Assembly (NCBI RefSeq): GCF_016862395.1
Contig: NZ_BOMW01000057.1
Span: 23,404-87,403 of the forward strand
Reading direction: 5' to 3'
Length of the DNA: 64,000 nucleotides
DNA from: Actinoplanes siamensis
GTDB lineage: Bacteria > Actinomycetota > Actinomycetes > Mycobacteriales > Micromonosporaceae
In this document: piece by piece, positions 1 to 9,156 of the stretch
Position numbering within the stretch: the first letter of the stretch is position 1
Layout of the letters: every line of letters starts with the position of its first letter
Notes under the pieces: model-generated
Database searches by the model: none
Told to the model about the DNA's origin: nothing
Seen by the model: the letters and a program-made list of their open reading frames with translations, nothing else
Program-made: the position numbers and the translations under genes

Positions 1-40
1 TTCGGGCTCTCGCACTGATCCGCTGTGGACAGGAGGGGCC

Positions 41-1576
41 GTGTCGGAGACGGGGCTCACCGGACAACACACCCGCAAACTGGGCACCTGGTCCGTTTTC
101 GTGATCGCGGTCTCCGCGATGACGCCACTCACCGTCGTCGCCGGAGCTCTACCCCTCGGGTACGGGCAGGTGAAAGAGAAGGGCATCCCGGTCGCCTACG
201 TGGTGGTGGCCGTGGTGCTGGCGATCTTCGCGGTCGGGCTCACCGCGATGGCCCGGCACGTGCCGAACAGCGGCGCCTTCTACGCGTACGCGGCGCGCGG
301 GCTGACCCGGCCGGCCGGCGTCGGCACCGCCTTCGTCGCGCTGCTCGCCTACAACGCCATGCAGATCGGGCTCTACGGCGCGTTCGGCGTGGCCGCGCAC
401 AACGCCGCCGCGATCTTCGGGCTGAAGATGTCGTGGATCGTCTGGGCGCTGCTCGGCTGGGCGCTGGTCGGTTTCCTGGGTCTGCGGCAGATCGACCTCA
501 ACGCCCGCATCCTGACCGTGCTGGTCTGTGCCGAGGTGCTGATCGTGCTCACCCTGGACGCGGCCATGGTCGGCCACCCGGCCGGTGGGTCGGTCGCCCT
601 GGACACGCTGAACCCCGGGCTGGTCGCCAGCGCCGGCGGCATCTCCCTGCTGGTCGCGGCGGTCGCCGGGATGGTCGGCTTCGAGGCGCCGCTGGTCTAC
701 GCCGCGGAGGCGCGCGACCCGCGGCGCACGGTGGCCCGCGCGATCTTCCTGACCCTCGGTGTCGCGGCGGTCCTGTACGGCGGGTCCGCCTGGGCGATGT
801 CGGTCGTCACCGGCCCCGACCGGATCATCGACGAGGCCGCGAAGTACCTCAACGACCTGTTCTTCGTGCTGCCCGACCCGTACCTGCCGACCGTGATCGT
901 CGACCTGGCCCGGGTCTTCTTCGCGACCAGCCTGTTCGCCGCGATGCTGGCCTTCCACCACACGGTCGCGCGGTACGCGCTGACCGTGGCCCGGGAGGGG
1001 GTGCTGCCGCCGGCGCTCGCCCGCACCCGCGACGACGTGCCGGCCAACGCCTCGATCGCGCAGTCCGCGCTGGCCTTCGTGGTCCTGGTGATCTTCGCGG
1101 CGCTGGTGCTCGACCCGACGACGGATCTGTTCTTCTTCGGCACGGTCTCCGGCGGTCTGGGCGTGCTCGTGCTGATGACGATCGCGTCGGTCGCGGTGAT
1201 CCGGTTCTTCCGCCGCGACGCCCGGGGCGAGACCCGCTGGCGCAGCTCGATCGCGCCGTGGATCGCGACAGTCTTCCTGGCGCTGATGCTGCTGCTGTCC
1301 GTCGCGTTCTTCGGTGACCTGCTGGACTCCGACAACGTGGTGAAGGTGTATCTGCCGCCGCTGGCATTCCTCGGGGTGTACCTGGCCGGCGTCCGGTGGG
1401 CCCGCCGCCTGCGCCGCGACCGGCCGGCGGTGTACGCCGCGATCGGCAGCGGGCTGCCGCCGGAGACAGCGGGCGCGACCGAGATTCCCCCGCAGCGCCT
1501 GAACGGGTCGACGCCGACCACCGATCGGCCCAGCCCCGCGCGGCCGGAGCAGGCGGACAAGCCCCAGGCGGGTTGA
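41..1576 (+). CDS. APC-family amino acid permease
   Basis: Integral membrane transporter of 511 aa, probably moving an amino acid or related amine across the plasma membrane. The N-terminal TM1 region (about residues 15-40) has the small-residue-rich unwound-helix pattern of the amino acid-polyamine-organocation superfamily, followed by roughly twelve hydrophobic segments and a hydrophilic, Pro-rich C-tail of about 60 residues. The start is a GTG preceded by AGGAGG at 31-36 with short spacing. Its substrate cannot be read from sequence. It converges on the dipeptidase gene, which could supply amino acids, but no operon link exists because the two are on opposite strands. Confidence 0.85.
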   Translation: MSETGLTGQHTRKLGTWSVFVIAVSAMTPLTVVAGALPLGYGQVKEKGIPVAYVVVAVVLAIFAVGLTAMARHVPNSGAFYAYAARGLTRPAGVGTAFVALLAYNAMQIGLYGAFGVAAHNAAAIFGLKMSWIVWALLGWALVGFLGLRQIDLNARILTVLVCAEVLIVLTLDAAMVGHPAGGSVALDTLNPGLVASAGGISLLVAAVAGMVGFEAPLVYAAEARDPRRTVARAIFLTLGVAAVLYGGSAWAMSVVTGPDRIIDEAAKYLNDLFFVLPDPYLPTVIVDLARVFFATSLFAAMLAFHHTVARYALTVAREGVLPPALARTRDDVPANASIAQSALAFVVLVIFAALVLDPTTDLFFFGTVSGGLGVLVLMTIASVAVIRFFRRDARGETRWRSSIAPWIATVFLALMLLLSVAFFGDLLDSDNVVKVYLPPLAFLGVYLAGVRWARRLRRDRPAVYAAIGSGLPPETAGATEIPPQRLNGSTPTTDRPSPARPEQADKPQAG

Positions 1577-1650
1577 CGCCCCGGCCGTCGGCGTGGCCGA
1601 CCGACCGGGGGACGAACCGCAGCGGTTGGTGACCTGGCCGGCCCGACCGC

Positions 1651-1671
1651 GGCCGGGTCAGCCACCCGGCC
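1651..1671. terminator. Hairpin between convergent permease and dipeptidase genes
   Basis: Perfect 8-bp stem GGCCGGGT / ACCCGGCC with the 5-base loop CAGCC, in the short gap between two convergent genes. There is no U-tract, as is usual in high-GC actinomycetes. A 19-bp direct repeat (1580-1598 and 1665-1683) brackets the gap; the second copy runs through the right arm. Confidence 0.5.
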
Positions 1672-1686
1672 GTCGGCGTGGCCCGG

Positions 1687-2850
1687 TTACGCCCGCGACG
1701 GCCAGAGCGGGGTCGCGGCGTGCTGCTCGGTCTCGCGCAGAACCCGCAGCACGTTGCCGTGCCCGAGCCGTCGCAGGTCGTTCTCCGGCCAGCCGCGCCC
1801 GGCCAACTCGGCGAGCAGGTTCGGATAGCCGGACACGTCGGCGAGGCCGGCCGGCACCACAGGGGTGCCGTCGAAGTCGCCGCCCAGCCCGACGTGGTCG
1901 ATCCCGGCGACCGCCCGGACGTGCTCGACGTGGTCGGCGACGTCCGCGACGGTCGCCTCGGGCCGCGGGTTCGCCGCCAGCCACGGCTGGAACGCCGGCT
2001 CGGCGGCCGGATCCGTCACCCGCGCGACGGGCGGATCGCTCTCACCGGCCCGCGGCGCCCGCGGCCAGTCCTGCGCGACCGGCGGCAGCCCGAGCCGCGC
2101 CCACTCCGCCTCGGCGGCCCGCTGCCAGTCCAGCACGGCGGAGGAGACGAAGTACGCGACGAACGGCACCTGCACCACCCCGCCGTTGGCGGGCATCCGC
2201 TCCAGCACGTCGTCGGGCACGTTGCGCGGATGGCCGGTGACCGCCCGCGCACCGGAGTGGCTGAAGATCACCGGGGCGGCGACCTCGTCGAGCGCGGCGT
2301 GCATGGTCCCGGTGGCGACGTGCGACAGGTCCACGAGAACGCCGAGCCGCTGCATCTCCCGTACCATCGCAAGCCCCTCGGCCGTCAGGCCGCCCGCCAC
2401 GGGCTCGGCCGCCGCCGAATCCGCCCACGCCGTGTGATGGTTGTGGGTCAGCGTCACGTAGCGGACGCCGAGCCGCGCGAACGACCGCAGCACCCCGGGC
2501 GATCGGGCCAGGCAGTGCCCGCCCTCGATGCCGATCAGCGAGGCGATCCGGCCCGCGCCGACGATCCGTTCCACGTCGCCGGCGGTGTACGCCGCCTCCA
2601 GCACGTCCGGATACTCCGCGAGCAGCCGGTACACCAGGTCGATCTGTTCCATGGTGTGCGTGACCGCCTCCGGCTCCGGCCCGCCGGACGGCACGTAGAC
2701 GGACCAGAACTGGGCGCCGACCCCGCCGGCGCGCAGCCGCGGCAGGTCGGTGTGCAGGCCCGGCCGCGCCGAGCCGAGTCCCGTGACGCTCGACCCGTGC
2801 GCCTCACGCAGGCGCATGGGGAGGTCGTTGTGCCCATCGAAGATCCACAT
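1687..2850 (-). CDS. Membrane-dipeptidase family (peptidase M19) zinc hydrolase
   Basis: Predicted binuclear zinc dipeptidase of 387 aa that cleaves dipeptides; bacterial members also act on D-amino-acid-containing peptides. The zinc ligands fit the M19 pattern: H7 and D9 in DGHNDLP, E109 in IEGGHC, H177 in DLSH and H198 in FSHSGAR. No signal peptide is visible, so it is probably cytoplasmic. There is no Shine-Dalgarno sequence before the ATG. Instead TAGCCA lies 6 bases upstream, the spacing expected for a leaderless transcript. Confidence 0.9.
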   Translation of the reverse strand: MWIFDGHNDLPMRLREAHGSSVTGLGSARPGLHTDLPRLRAGGVGAQFWSVYVPSGGPEPEAVTHTMEQIDLVYRLLAEYPDVLEAAYTAGDVERIVGAGRIASLIGIEGGHCLARSPGVLRSFARLGVRYVTLTHNHHTAWADSAAAEPVAGGLTAEGLAMVREMQRLGVLVDLSHVATGTMHAALDEVAAPVIFSHSGARAVTGHPRNVPDDVLERMPANGGVVQVPFVAYFVSSAVLDWQRAAEAEWARLGLPPVAQDWPRAPRAGESDPPVARVTDPAAEPAFQPWLAANPRPEATVADVADHVEHVRAVAGIDHVGLGGDFDGTPVVPAGLADVSGYPNLLAELAGRGWPENDLRRLGHGNVLRVLRETEQHAATPLWPSRA

Positions 2851-3004
2851 GCGTCCTGGCTACCCCGGCGCCGGTCCGGAAGCAAGCCGGACACCCGCAA
2901 CCTGCCCGCACCGGTCCGGGCACTTGCCGCGCACCCTGCGTCCCGGAATCTCTTTCACATGCCCGGCGGGCAACACCGCTGGACAGACCGGGGGGATTTT
3001 GATT

Positions 3005-4051
3005 TTGAAGCGTTCGACGCTGCGCAAGACCGTACTGACGCTGACCGCCTTCGCTGCCGGAATCGGCGCCGCGATCACGGGCACGCCGGCACAGGCCGCT
3101 ACGCAGGCTGCCGACGCGGGATGCGTGACCGGCTCGAAGCTGGTCCCGACCTGTGGCGTTCTCTGGGGCGGCGCCGCTGGTGGTTTCACCAGCGCGCCGC
3201 GTGACCAGGCGCTGAAGACCTGGGAGAAGGCGAGCGGCCGGACCGCCGCGATCTTCCACCAGTACCACAAGGGGAACGAGCCGTTCCCGACCAAGGCCGA
3301 GATCGCGATGACCAACGACCCGGCGCGCCCGCGCGTGCTGCTGGAGAACTGGAAGATCGCCTACGGCACGACCTGGGCCGCCGTCGCCCAGGGCAAGCAG
3401 GACGCCCGCATCGACGCCTTCGCGGCGCGCGCCAAGGCGTACGGCAAGAAGTTCTTCCTGGCCCTGAACCACGAGCCGGAGAACGACGTGGTGGCCCGGG
3501 CCGGCTCCGGCATGCAGGCCAAGGACTTCGCGGCCATGTACCGCCACACCATCCAGCGACTGCGGGCCAAGGGTGCGAACAACGTGATCAACGTGGTCGC
3601 TCTCATGGGCAACGAGAAGTGGATGGCGCAGTCCTGGTGGAAGGACCTCTACCCGGGTGACGACGTCGTCGACTGGGTCGGCCTGGACTCCTACGTCTCG
3701 GTCGAGAAGGGCTACCACTTCGGCGACTTCGCCTCGCTGCTGGACCGCAAGGCCAAGGGCGGCGCGCAGGGCTGGTACGACTGGGCCACCACCAAGCACG
3801 CCGGCAAGCCGATCATGATCGCCGAGTGGGGCGCCTACCACAAGGTCGGCCGCCACACCGACAAGTCGGCCGTCTACAACAGCGTCGTCGCGCAGCTCAA
3901 GAAGCGTCCGGCGATCAAGGCGATCGTGCACTTCGACACCAAGCACGACGACGAGGGTGACCGCGACATCAGCATCGACAGCTCCGCCGCGTCGCTCGCC
4001 TCCTTCCGCAGGCTGGCCAGCAACCCGATCTTCAACGTGAAGCTCGGCTGA
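3005..4051 (+). CDS. Secreted GH26-like glycoside hydrolase
   Basis: A 348-aa secreted protein with an N-terminal signal peptide (basic KRSTLRK, hydrophobic stretch, probable cleavage after TPAQA). The rest resembles the beta-mannanase-like GH26 barrel: the NHEPEN segment is a candidate acid/base Glu site and IAEWGAYH a candidate nucleophile site near the C-terminus. The substrate is probably a beta-mannan or related beta-glycan, which is inference. I chose the TTG at 3005 because the G-run at 2990-2995 sits 9 bases upstream; TTG at 2999 is possible. No ATG or GTG lies close to the signal peptide in this frame. Confidence 0.75.
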   Translation: MKRSTLRKTVLTLTAFAAGIGAAITGTPAQAATQAADAGCVTGSKLVPTCGVLWGGAAGGFTSAPRDQALKTWEKASGRTAAIFHQYHKGNEPFPTKAEIAMTNDPARPRVLLENWKIAYGTTWAAVAQGKQDARIDAFAARAKAYGKKFFLALNHEPENDVVARAGSGMQAKDFAAMYRHTIQRLRAKGANNVINVVALMGNEKWMAQSWWKDLYPGDDVVDWVGLDSYVSVEKGYHFGDFASLLDRKAKGGAQGWYDWATTKHAGKPIMIAEWGAYHKVGRHTDKSAVYNSVVAQLKKRPAIKAIVHFDTKHDDEGDRDISIDSSAASLASFRRLASNPIFNVKLG

Positions 4052-4069
4052 TCTTCAACCCTCCCCTGA

Positions 4070-4109
4070 GAGAGCGCCGCCCGGGTCCCCCCACCCGGGC
4101 GGCGCTCTC
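4070..4109 (+). terminator. Strong intrinsic-type hairpin after the GH26-like gene
   Basis: Perfect 16-bp GC-rich stem (4070-4085 with 4094-4109) and an 8-base loop, starting 18 bases after the stop codon. No U-run follows. Confidence 0.85.
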
Positions 4110-4299
4110 GCTTTCCCACCCGTCACTCACGGCTGCGGCGTGGTCCTTGTCAAAGCCTGCTCCGGTACGTCCGCAGCAGCGCAGCTCGTCCCTTGTCCAC
4201 CCGACCGCGCTTGTCGCGGGGCGAAAGACGACCTTGCCCCGACCCACCCGGCTGGGGCTCAGCGTCGCTACCGCGCGCCCATGACCAGGACGAGGCCAA

Positions 4300-4422
4300 C
4301 TCGTTCTGTTCGGCTGGGGGTCATCGTCGTCGTCGGGCGTTCATGAGCACCGTGAGGCTCAGCTCGTTCTGTTCGGCTGGGGGTCATCGTCGTCGGGCGT
4401 TCATCACCACCGTGAGGCCCAG
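4300..4422. repeat. Two-copy tandem repeat, 63 and 60 bp
   Basis: Unit 1 (4300-4362) and unit 2 (4363-4422) both begin CTCGTTCTGTTCGGCTGGGG and differ by one extra CGT triplet in unit 1 plus a few substitutions. It sits in the 425-base stretch between the GH26 terminator and the end of the minus-strand helical-repeat gene. No convincing gene was seen in that stretch. Confidence 0.8.
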
Positions 4423-4475
4423 CCGGATCGACTCCGAGCCCGCCCGGGTGGCGGAACAGCCGGGCGGGATCGGCA

Positions 4476-7157
4476 TCATGGGGTGAGGACTGTCTGCAGG
4501 CGTCTCGCCTCCTTGATCAGCCGGGTGGCGCCCGGACGGGACGCCACCTCGGCCAGTCCCGGGACCGGTGTGCCGGCGCGCCCCGCCCGAGCTACCTGGG
4601 TGGAAAGTTCCAGCAGGTCGGCAAGGCCGTGCGGAGCTGCCGGGAGCAGCGCGGGCAGCGCGGCGGACAGCACCTCCCAGACCGCCGCCGAGGCGCCCGC
4701 CCGATGGGCGTCGGCCAGCGCCGGGATCACCCGGGACAGCTTGAGCGTGGCGTCGGCGCACAGATCACCCAGAGCCGCCCCGACCGCGGGGCCGAACGGG
4801 TCCGGCCGCGCCGCCAGGGTCAGGAGGGCGTCCACCGCGGCGACCCGGTTCTCCTGGTGGCGCGCGCCCAGGGCGTACGCCAGGCCGTAGGCCATCGCCG
4901 GGCCGACCGGGCCCGAGCACTCGGCGAGCAGCGGCAGCACCGCGGAACCCCGGCGCTGGTCCTGGTCGGCCAGGGCGGCCAGCTCGGGCAGCGCCCAGGC
5001 GGCCGCCGCCTCCCGGTGCTGCGGCAGCACCATGGTCAGCACGTCACCGCAGAGGTGGAAGGTGTCCGGGCCGGCCTCCGGACGCGCGCCCGGGGTGATC
5101 GTGAGCAACTGGCGCTCCAGCCGCAGTCCGCCGTCGCGGACCGGGGTCAGCGCCGCCACCACCCGCCGGGCGCGCGGCGACCAGTAGTGCCGGCCGGTCT
5201 CCGGCACCTGCTCGAAACGCCTGCTCGCCGGGTCGGGCAGGCCGCCGGAGGCCAGCCAGGCGGCGAACTGCCGGCCGGCCGGGGAGGTCAGCCCGGCGGC
5301 CCGGGCGGCGACCGCCGGATCGGTGGTCCTCGGCAGCCGCAGCAGCGCCTGCTCGAAGTCGACGGGCCACGGCTGCCAGCCCTCCGCCTCGGCCCGGCGC
5401 AGCCGTTCCAGCAGCACCGCCGCGTCCAGGCTGCCGGTCACGTGGGTCGGCGTCGCCATCAGCACCGGGATCATGGTGCCGGTCAGCTGCAGCGCCGCCT
5501 CGGCGGCCCGCAGCGCCAGGACGCCGTCGGGGGTGGCGGACAGCTGGGAGTCCCCGCCGCCACGGCGGCCGGTCTGCCAGGCGGCGCGCACCGAGTCGAC
5601 CATCCAGCGCCGCAGGCCGCGCACCGCCGGGTGGCTGATGGTGCGGATCGCGGCGCCCAGGTGCAGCAGCGGGGACGTGCGGTTCCAGCTGTTCTCGGCG
5701 AACTCGCCCGGGTACCGGTCGAGCACCGGCTGCAGCGCCGCCGCCAGCACCGCCGGGCCCTCGGTCGCGTAGAGCGCGACCAGCCCGGCCAGCACCCGCT
5801 CCCACCGGATCGCGGTCTGCTCGAGGCAGAGGATCACCAACTCCTCGGCCAGCTCGGCCGTGGTCGCGATCGGCGGTGGCATCGCCGCCGGCGGGGCGGC
5901 GGGCGGCAGCTCCGGGACCCCGGTCACCTGCGCGGGAACGGCAGTGCCGAACAGCTCGGCGGCCCGGGACGGCAGGTCACCGGCGAGGGTCGCGGCCGCG
6001 GCGCCGAGCCGGGCCAGCGTGTCCGGGTCGAGGCGGCCGGCCTGTCCGCCGATCAGGGTCAGCGCGCGTTCCTGCACGTCGAGCGCCGGGTGCCCGAAGG
6101 CGACGGCGACCGTCTCCAGCACCTCACCGGCTCGGGCGGGCTCCCGGCGCGACACCTTCTCCAGCCAGGTCAGCTGGGCCTTGACAAGGGTCTTCTCCTT
6201 GCGGACCAGGGTGAGGGCGCTGGTTTCGAGCAGCGTCTCCACCTCCAGGCGGCCGGCGTCGTCGACGGCGCGCAGCGCCTTCTGCGCGGAGGCGGCCACC
6301 GCGCCGGGCGCCTGCGGCAGCAGGCGGGCGTAGTCCAGCGCGTGGCTGGACAGTTCGTCGACTGTCGGCTCCAGCGCCTCGTGCAGGAGCAGGAACGGGC
6401 GCAGGTGGTGCGGCTTGTCGCCACGGAGCAGGCGGTCGAGGGTCAGGTGCAGGATGGTCTTGCGTTCCAGGGTGCCGTCGGCGACCAGCTGCGCCACGGC
6501 CCCCGGGATGCGCGGAGCGCTGTCCCACCGGCCGGTCGTCTCGTTCCACGAGCCGCCGGCCAGGTCGGCGCCGAGGCCGTCGATCTCGAAGAGCCCGGGG
6601 AGCAGCACGTCGCGGTACGGGTCGTCGCGCAGCCGCCGGCTCAGCGGCGCCGGCGTCGTCCCGTTCCAGCGCCGGGGGTACCCCAGCAGATCGGTGAGCC
6701 AGGCCCGGACGACGGCCTCGGTGACCGGCGGCTCGGCGCCGCCCTCGCGCAGCAGAGTGCGGATCATCGGCCACAGCTCGTCGTCGGCGTCCCGGACCGG
6801 CAGCCGCCGCGCGAGCCGACTGCCCAGCTCACCGAGCCAGGGCAGCTCGCGGACGTGGGCGACGTGGAGGAACCGCTGCGTCCCGACCCGGGTCCAGGCC
6901 TCCATGTTGCCGCGCGCCAGCAGCGCCGCGGCCCGGGCGGCGGTCGGCATGGTGCCGATCACGGCCAGCGCATACCCGGGGGTGGGATTCCGGTCGTCGC
7001 GCCACCAGGCGTCTCGGGGCACCTTCCGGATGCCCGCCTCGACGTCCCCGGCGACCGCGAGGCGCTCCTGCTCGGTGGCGCGGACCAGCAGCGCCACCAG
7101 GCCGGCCGGATCCGCCCGCCGGGCGTGCTCACGCAGGGTCTCCCAGCTCAGGCTCAT
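4476..7157 (-). CDS. Large helical-repeat protein paired with SWIM protein (DUF6493-like)
   Basis: An 893-aa soluble protein without signal peptide or TM segment, built from Leu/Ala-rich amphipathic helices throughout, suggestive of a HEAT-like scaffold. It resembles the large DUF6493-type proteins found next to SWIM zinc-finger genes in actinomycetes; the family name is from memory and tentative. Its ATG overlaps the stop codon of the upstream SWIM gene (ATGA at 7154-7157), so the two are translationally coupled and probably act together. No catalytic motif was recognised. A long plus-strand open frame across this gene is a codon-bias shadow. Confidence 0.8.
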   Translation of the reverse strand: MSLSWETLREHARRADPAGLVALLVRATEQERLAVAGDVEAGIRKVPRDAWWRDDRNPTPGYALAVIGTMPTAARAAALLARGNMEAWTRVGTQRFLHVAHVRELPWLGELGSRLARRLPVRDADDELWPMIRTLLREGGAEPPVTEAVVRAWLTDLLGYPRRWNGTTPAPLSRRLRDDPYRDVLLPGLFEIDGLGADLAGGSWNETTGRWDSAPRIPGAVAQLVADGTLERKTILHLTLDRLLRGDKPHHLRPFLLLHEALEPTVDELSSHALDYARLLPQAPGAVAASAQKALRAVDDAGRLEVETLLETSALTLVRKEKTLVKAQLTWLEKVSRREPARAGEVLETVAVAFGHPALDVQERALTLIGGQAGRLDPDTLARLGAAAATLAGDLPSRAAELFGTAVPAQVTGVPELPPAAPPAAMPPPIATTAELAEELVILCLEQTAIRWERVLAGLVALYATEGPAVLAAALQPVLDRYPGEFAENSWNRTSPLLHLGAAIRTISHPAVRGLRRWMVDSVRAAWQTGRRGGGDSQLSATPDGVLALRAAEAALQLTGTMIPVLMATPTHVTGSLDAAVLLERLRRAEAEGWQPWPVDFEQALLRLPRTTDPAVAARAAGLTSPAGRQFAAWLASGGLPDPASRRFEQVPETGRHYWSPRARRVVAALTPVRDGGLRLERQLLTITPGARPEAGPDTFHLCGDVLTMVLPQHREAAAAWALPELAALADQDQRRGSAVLPLLAECSGPVGPAMAYGLAYALGARHQENRVAAVDALLTLAARPDPFGPAVGAALGDLCADATLKLSRVIPALADAHRAGASAAVWEVLSAALPALLPAAPHGLADLLELSTQVARAGRAGTPVPGLAEVASRPGATRLIKEARRLQTVLTP

Positions 7158-8494
7158 GCCGCGGCCTCGGCCTTCGCGATCGTCCCGGCGGTCTCGCCGG
7201 CGCGGGCCATCCGCACCGCGAGGACGTGCTTGCACGGGCCGCGGCCGCCCCGGTGCTTCGCCCACCACGGGCAGGTGCAGGACTGCGATCCGGTACGCAC
7301 GTGGTACGTCGCGTCGCCGCTGACCACCACGGACACCTCGTCGCCGGGCCGCACCCGGCCGGCCGTGATCAGCGCGCGGGCCCCGGCCAGGCGCGGGTTC
7401 ATCTTCTCCACGGCGTCCGCCGCGTAGGGCAGCGTGCGGTGGAAGTAGCCCGCCTCGGCCACGTCGAAGCCGACCCGTCCGGCCGTGCCGAGCTGGGCCA
7501 GCGCGTCGCGGACCCGGCCGGGGTCCAGCCCGGAGTCGGTGGCCAGCGAATCCACGTCGATCGCCGGATCCCCGGAGAGCAGGGCGCTGATCAGGTCGGC
7601 GTCGTCGGCGACCTCGTCGGTGGCGAGCGACTCCAGCACGGCGCCCTCGCCGGAGAATCCGCGATGCGGCTCCGGCGACAGGGTCAGCGACAGCCGCAGC
7701 GTGGGCATGGCCAGCTCCCACGTGCTGGCCACCGGCGAGCTGCCCGCGGTGACCACCGGGCCGTAGGCGCGCAGGCCCGTCGCGTACCGCAGGAAGGGTT
7801 TGAGGGCGGCCAGCCGCCCGGCGCCGGGCAGGCAGACCGCGCCCGGAGCGGGCCGGGACGTGAAGCGCAGCGAACGGCCGGCCGGGACCGCCCAGAGCAC
7901 CGACCGGTCGCCGGCCGGCAGCCGGTGCAACAGCGCCCGGGCCTCGGCGACGCCGATCTCGGCGCGCGGGTCGAAGCGCGCGGTCAGCACCTGCGCCTCG
8001 GCGAGTCCGCGCAGCCACCGGGACGGCAGCGGCACCCTCCGCTCCACCAGCGGACCGTCGAAGGTGGTCACGGTCAGATCGTCGGGACCGACCGCGACGT
8101 GCATCGGGTCGGAGCGGCCGACCCGGGCGAGCGCGCGCCGCAGCGGCAGGTTGACGTCCACGTTCGTGGTCCCGTGCGCGACCATCTCGCCGTCCAGCCC
8201 GCCGGGAAGCACGTCGAGCCGCGCGTAGACCCCGCGGCAGCCGGAGAACGACTCGAACCGCAACCGGTCCGGGCCGGCGGTCACCACGGGGTCGAGGCTG
8301 GTCGGCGGGAGCGGCCGGAAATACCTCGTGCGGGCGACCTCGGCGACGGCGAGCAGGCCGGTCGCCGCGGCGCCGGGCGAGGTGAGGAAGCCGGTGAAGA
8401 AACGGGGATGAGCGGCCGGGCCGCCGGAGGTCTGCAAGGTCAGGCCGTCGTCCAGAGTCGACGCACCGAGGTACGAGTAAGCCGCGGTAACCAT
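7154..8494 (-). CDS. SWIM zinc-finger protein
   Basis: A 446-aa protein whose C-terminus carries a SWIM finger, SCTCPWWAKHRGGRGPCKHV (C-x-C-x12-C-x-H), a zinc-binding motif used for nucleic-acid or protein contacts. The upstream 380 residues have no recognised domain. It is the first gene of a two-gene unit coupled by a 4-base overlap to the large helical-repeat gene. The ATG at 8494 was chosen because the next upstream candidates lie in low-complexity Pro-rich sequence. No strong Shine-Dalgarno is visible. Confidence 0.85.
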   Translation of the reverse strand: MVTAAYSYLGASTLDDGLTLQTSGGPAAHPRFFTGFLTSPGAAATGLLAVAEVARTRYFRPLPPTSLDPVVTAGPDRLRFESFSGCRGVYARLDVLPGGLDGEMVAHGTTNVDVNLPLRRALARVGRSDPMHVAVGPDDLTVTTFDGPLVERRVPLPSRWLRGLAEAQVLTARFDPRAEIGVAEARALLHRLPAGDRSVLWAVPAGRSLRFTSRPAPGAVCLPGAGRLAALKPFLRYATGLRAYGPVVTAGSSPVASTWELAMPTLRLSLTLSPEPHRGFSGEGAVLESLATDEVADDADLISALLSGDPAIDVDSLATDSGLDPGRVRDALAQLGTAGRVGFDVAEAGYFHRTLPYAADAVEKMNPRLAGARALITAGRVRPGDEVSVVVSGDATYHVRTGSQSCTCPWWAKHRGGRGPCKHVLAVRMARAGETAGTIAKAEAAA

Positions 8495-8582
8495 GGGCGA
8501 GAACCTAGAACCGGGGTACGACAATTTCGTGGGGCCCGCGGCCGGCACCGTCGCGGGGGCCCCGGTCCGATGGGGAGGGCCG

Positions 8583-9000
8583 CTATCCGGTGGCCGTCCG
8601 GTCGTAGATCGCGGTGCCCGCGACAGTGGTGGCGGTGTGGTTCTCCGCGACCCCGGCCGCGGTCCGGGCGGACTGGCCGCTCCCACCGTCCCGGCCGCCG
8701 CCCGCGCGTTCCGTGGGGCACGCGGCAGCCGTCATCAGCGGCGCCAGCAGCGCGCCCGGATTGTCGTAGCGGAACATCGGCACGGCTACCGGGGTGACCG
8801 CGAGCGCCGCCCCGGCGAGCAGCCCGGCGGCGTGCCCGAACCAGCGTCTCACCGCCAGGTACAGCAGCCCGCCGTCGGCTCTGCGCGCCGGCCTGCGCAC
8901 CGGCGGCGTAGAAGCTGTCGCCCCAGCCGCACGCGCTCCGATCCCAGAGGTACAGAACCGCGGTGGCCAGCGGGAGCGTGATGAAGGGGACAGGCTGGCT
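8583..9000 (-). pseudogene. Decayed GT39 (ArnT/PMT-like) membrane glycosyltransferase
   Basis: Three pieces of one GT39-type protein lie in order on the minus strand but not in one frame. About 8905-8985 encodes the N-terminal hydrophobic helix and its following loop (LPLATAVLYLWDRS, then GDSFYAAGAQAG). After a frame change, 8720-8880 encodes a conserved internal block (YLAVRRWFGHAAGLLAGAAL, then FRYDNPGALLAPLMTAAA). After a large internal deletion, 8583-8650 encodes the end-of-protein motif (VAENHTATTVAGTAIYD). Normal members exceed 600 aa; about 120 remain. No start codon or Shine-Dalgarno is evident. Family assignment rests on motif recognition. Confidence 0.7.
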
Positions 9001-9156
9001 GGTGGTGGTCGTGGAGGGGACTAACCTCGTGGACGGGGCTACGGCGGCTCTGCGATCCCTCTGTGGGCCGCCTATGAGCCCTAGTTCGCCGCGTCTGGCA
9101 GCGGTTCGTGCCACGATGGGCGAAGTGTGCGAGTGTCCAGGTCCGGAGTGGGAGAG

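Noticed and set aside
4193..4486. Small plus-strand ORF spanning the 60-63 bp repeats
   Set aside because: No Shine-Dalgarno, composition unlike neighbours, and its open frame follows from the repeat itself.
4629..7427. Long plus-strand open frame of over 900 codons
   Set aside because: It is antisense to the SWIM-linked helical-repeat gene, encodes Arg/Gln/Gly-rich low-complexity sequence, and matches the mirror-frame shadows produced by strong third-position GC bias.
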